Of a stretch of 39,263 nucleotides of DNA, positions 38,647 through 39,263 are shown piece by piece (within the stretch, counting starts at the first letter, position 1; the number at the start of each line of letters is the position of its first letter). The stretch is from a virus: IMG/VR virus record IMGVR_UViG_3300035703_000196, positions 1 through 39,263 of that record; one strand, given 5' to 3'. The notes below the pieces were generated by a model that was given only the letters and a program-made list of their open reading frames with translations, did not search any database and was not told where the DNA came from. The position numbers and the translations under genes were made by a program.

Positions 38647-39263
38647 CTAGAGAGCAGCGATTGATGAACCAGATGTGATGCGGTATAGTGCCTCATCACG
38701 GTATACTGCGAAGCCGAGTACGCCGTACCAACCCATTGGGCGGAAGCGCATCAACTTATCAGTTACGTTACCGATAACTACGTGTGGCTCTTCAGCTACG
38801 GCTTCTGCCATTGCCTGTGAACCTGCAACGATTGTGTTGAAGACACGAGTTACTGGAGTTACAGTTACAGTTGTTGAAACTGTTACTGCTGCTGTGTTAG
38901 CTGTGTCAACTGTGATAGTTGTTGTTGAACCTGATGTTGAGATAGCAGTGATTAGTGCGCCTGAAGCGATACCTGTTCCTGCAATCTTGTCACCAACTTC
39001 TGCACGAGATGCGATAACAGATGATGAAGCAACGCCGAATGTAAATCCTGCTGATGTTCCTGCAACTGTTACTGCTGTTGTTGTCAATGCTGTCTGGTCT
39101 GCACCTGACTTAGCGTTGTACAAACGTGATGACTCTACGAAGAATGCGCCTTCGTACTCACCGATTTCTCCAGCCCAAATCTTGCTTGCTTCTGAAGCAG
39201 ACTGTGACTGTGGGTAGCGCCATCCGAGGTCGCCTGTCTCTGCACGAAGGTCGTGTGAAACTT
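38647..39263 (-). CDS. Major capsid protein, C-terminal part with inserted domain
   Basis: Continuation of the gene that starts at 713; the frame is open through 39136 and ends in TAG at 38647-38649. The conserved C-terminus of the N4-gp56 family is visible: 'RVFNTIVAGSQAMAEAV', 'TDKLMRF' and 'GWYGVLGFAVYRDEALYRI'. Between about residues 253 and 335 lies a Thr/Val/Ser/Gly-rich stretch with few charged residues and alternating beta-like pattern ('GDKIAGTG', 'ITAISTSGSTTTIT'). It looks like an extra beta domain inserted just before the conserved tail, perhaps a surface decoration. An in-frame TTG at 39121-39123 could be mistaken for a start, but the frame is open far upstream. Confidence 0.85.
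   Translation of the reverse strand, partial: VSHDLRAETGDLGWRYPQSQSASEASKIWAGEIGEYEGAFFVESSRLYNAKSGADQTALTTTAVTVAGTSAGFTFGVASSSVIASRAEVGDKIAGTGIASGALITAISTSGSTTTITVDTANTAAVTVSTTVTVTPVTRVFNTIVAGSQAMAEAVAEEPHVVIGNVTDKLMRFRPMGWYGVLGFAVYRDEALYRITSGSSIAAL
39137..39263. repeat. Terminal direct repeat, right copy
   Basis: Exact second copy of the first 127 bases. Joining the two copies restores one uninterrupted capsid reading frame. The virion DNA may be circularly permuted or have real ends elsewhere; the sequence cannot tell. Confidence 0.95.

Overview
The window is one complete phage genome in circular form. Its first 127 bases are repeated exactly at its end (1-127 = 39137-39263), so the unique sequence is 39,136 bp, and the major capsid gene runs across the artificial junction (400 codons plus stop, in frame). 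The gene set is that of a short-tailed, podovirus-like, apparently lytic phage: terminase, portal, N4-gp56-type capsid and a beta-propeller-like tail protein are present. No tape measure, tail-tube or sheath gene, integrase, repressor or DNA polymerase was found. A WhiB-like protein, an M15 endolysin, an actinophage-type holin, consensus TTGACA/TATAAT promoters and an apparently leaderless mRNA point to an actinobacterial host. A low-to-middle GC freshwater actinobacterium is a reasonable guess, but that is inference.

Layout. (1) A 0.9 kb control region (14674-15600) separates divergent transcription. It holds several hairpins, eleven copies of a CTCTCAG-like box in three groups with exact 11-bp phasing, and sigma70-type promoters reading right. 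(2) The rightward early operon (15601-21019) is made of small genes, several with their own promoter plus ribosome-binding-site cassette. It includes a Cys-rich amidoligase, a class II glutamine amidotransferase, WhiB, a signal-bearing lytic-transglycosylase-like protein and several zinc-ribbon proteins. (3) The leftward replication/recombination operon (26282 down to 21027) starts from a probably leaderless promoter. It encodes a Cas4/RecB-like nuclease split into two overlapping genes, a zinc-ribbon protein, a RecA/DnaB-like helicase, a Holliday-junction-resolvase-like nuclease, a DnaG-type primase split by a +1 frame change, a DUF1599 protein, another PD-(D/E)XK nuclease and a sigma factor. 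(4) A lone rightward membrane gene (26451) lies between hairpins. (5) The late operon reads leftward from the terminase at 14673 through portal, a proteasome/HslV-like protein, four presumed internal virion proteins, scaffold and capsid. It continues across the junction from 39136 down through small basic proteins, the tail adaptor, fibres, two polyglycine adhesins, a glycosyltransferase, the beta-propeller tail protein and the lysis genes, and ends at a strong terminator at 26630-26667.

A likely programme, by inference: host RNA polymerase reads the consensus early and replication promoters. The phage sigma factor and WhiB then shift transcription to the late operon, for which I see no consensus promoter. 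Replication would use phage helicase and primase with a host polymerase.

Most unusual points: the phased box array, which resembles PhoP/PhoB-type operators; the amidoligase-amidotransferase pair; the HslV-like Ntn-hydrolase beside the portal; two core replication enzymes each split by a +1 frame change; a tRNA-like acceptor/T-arm element; and an extra domain of about 80 residues in the capsid protein.
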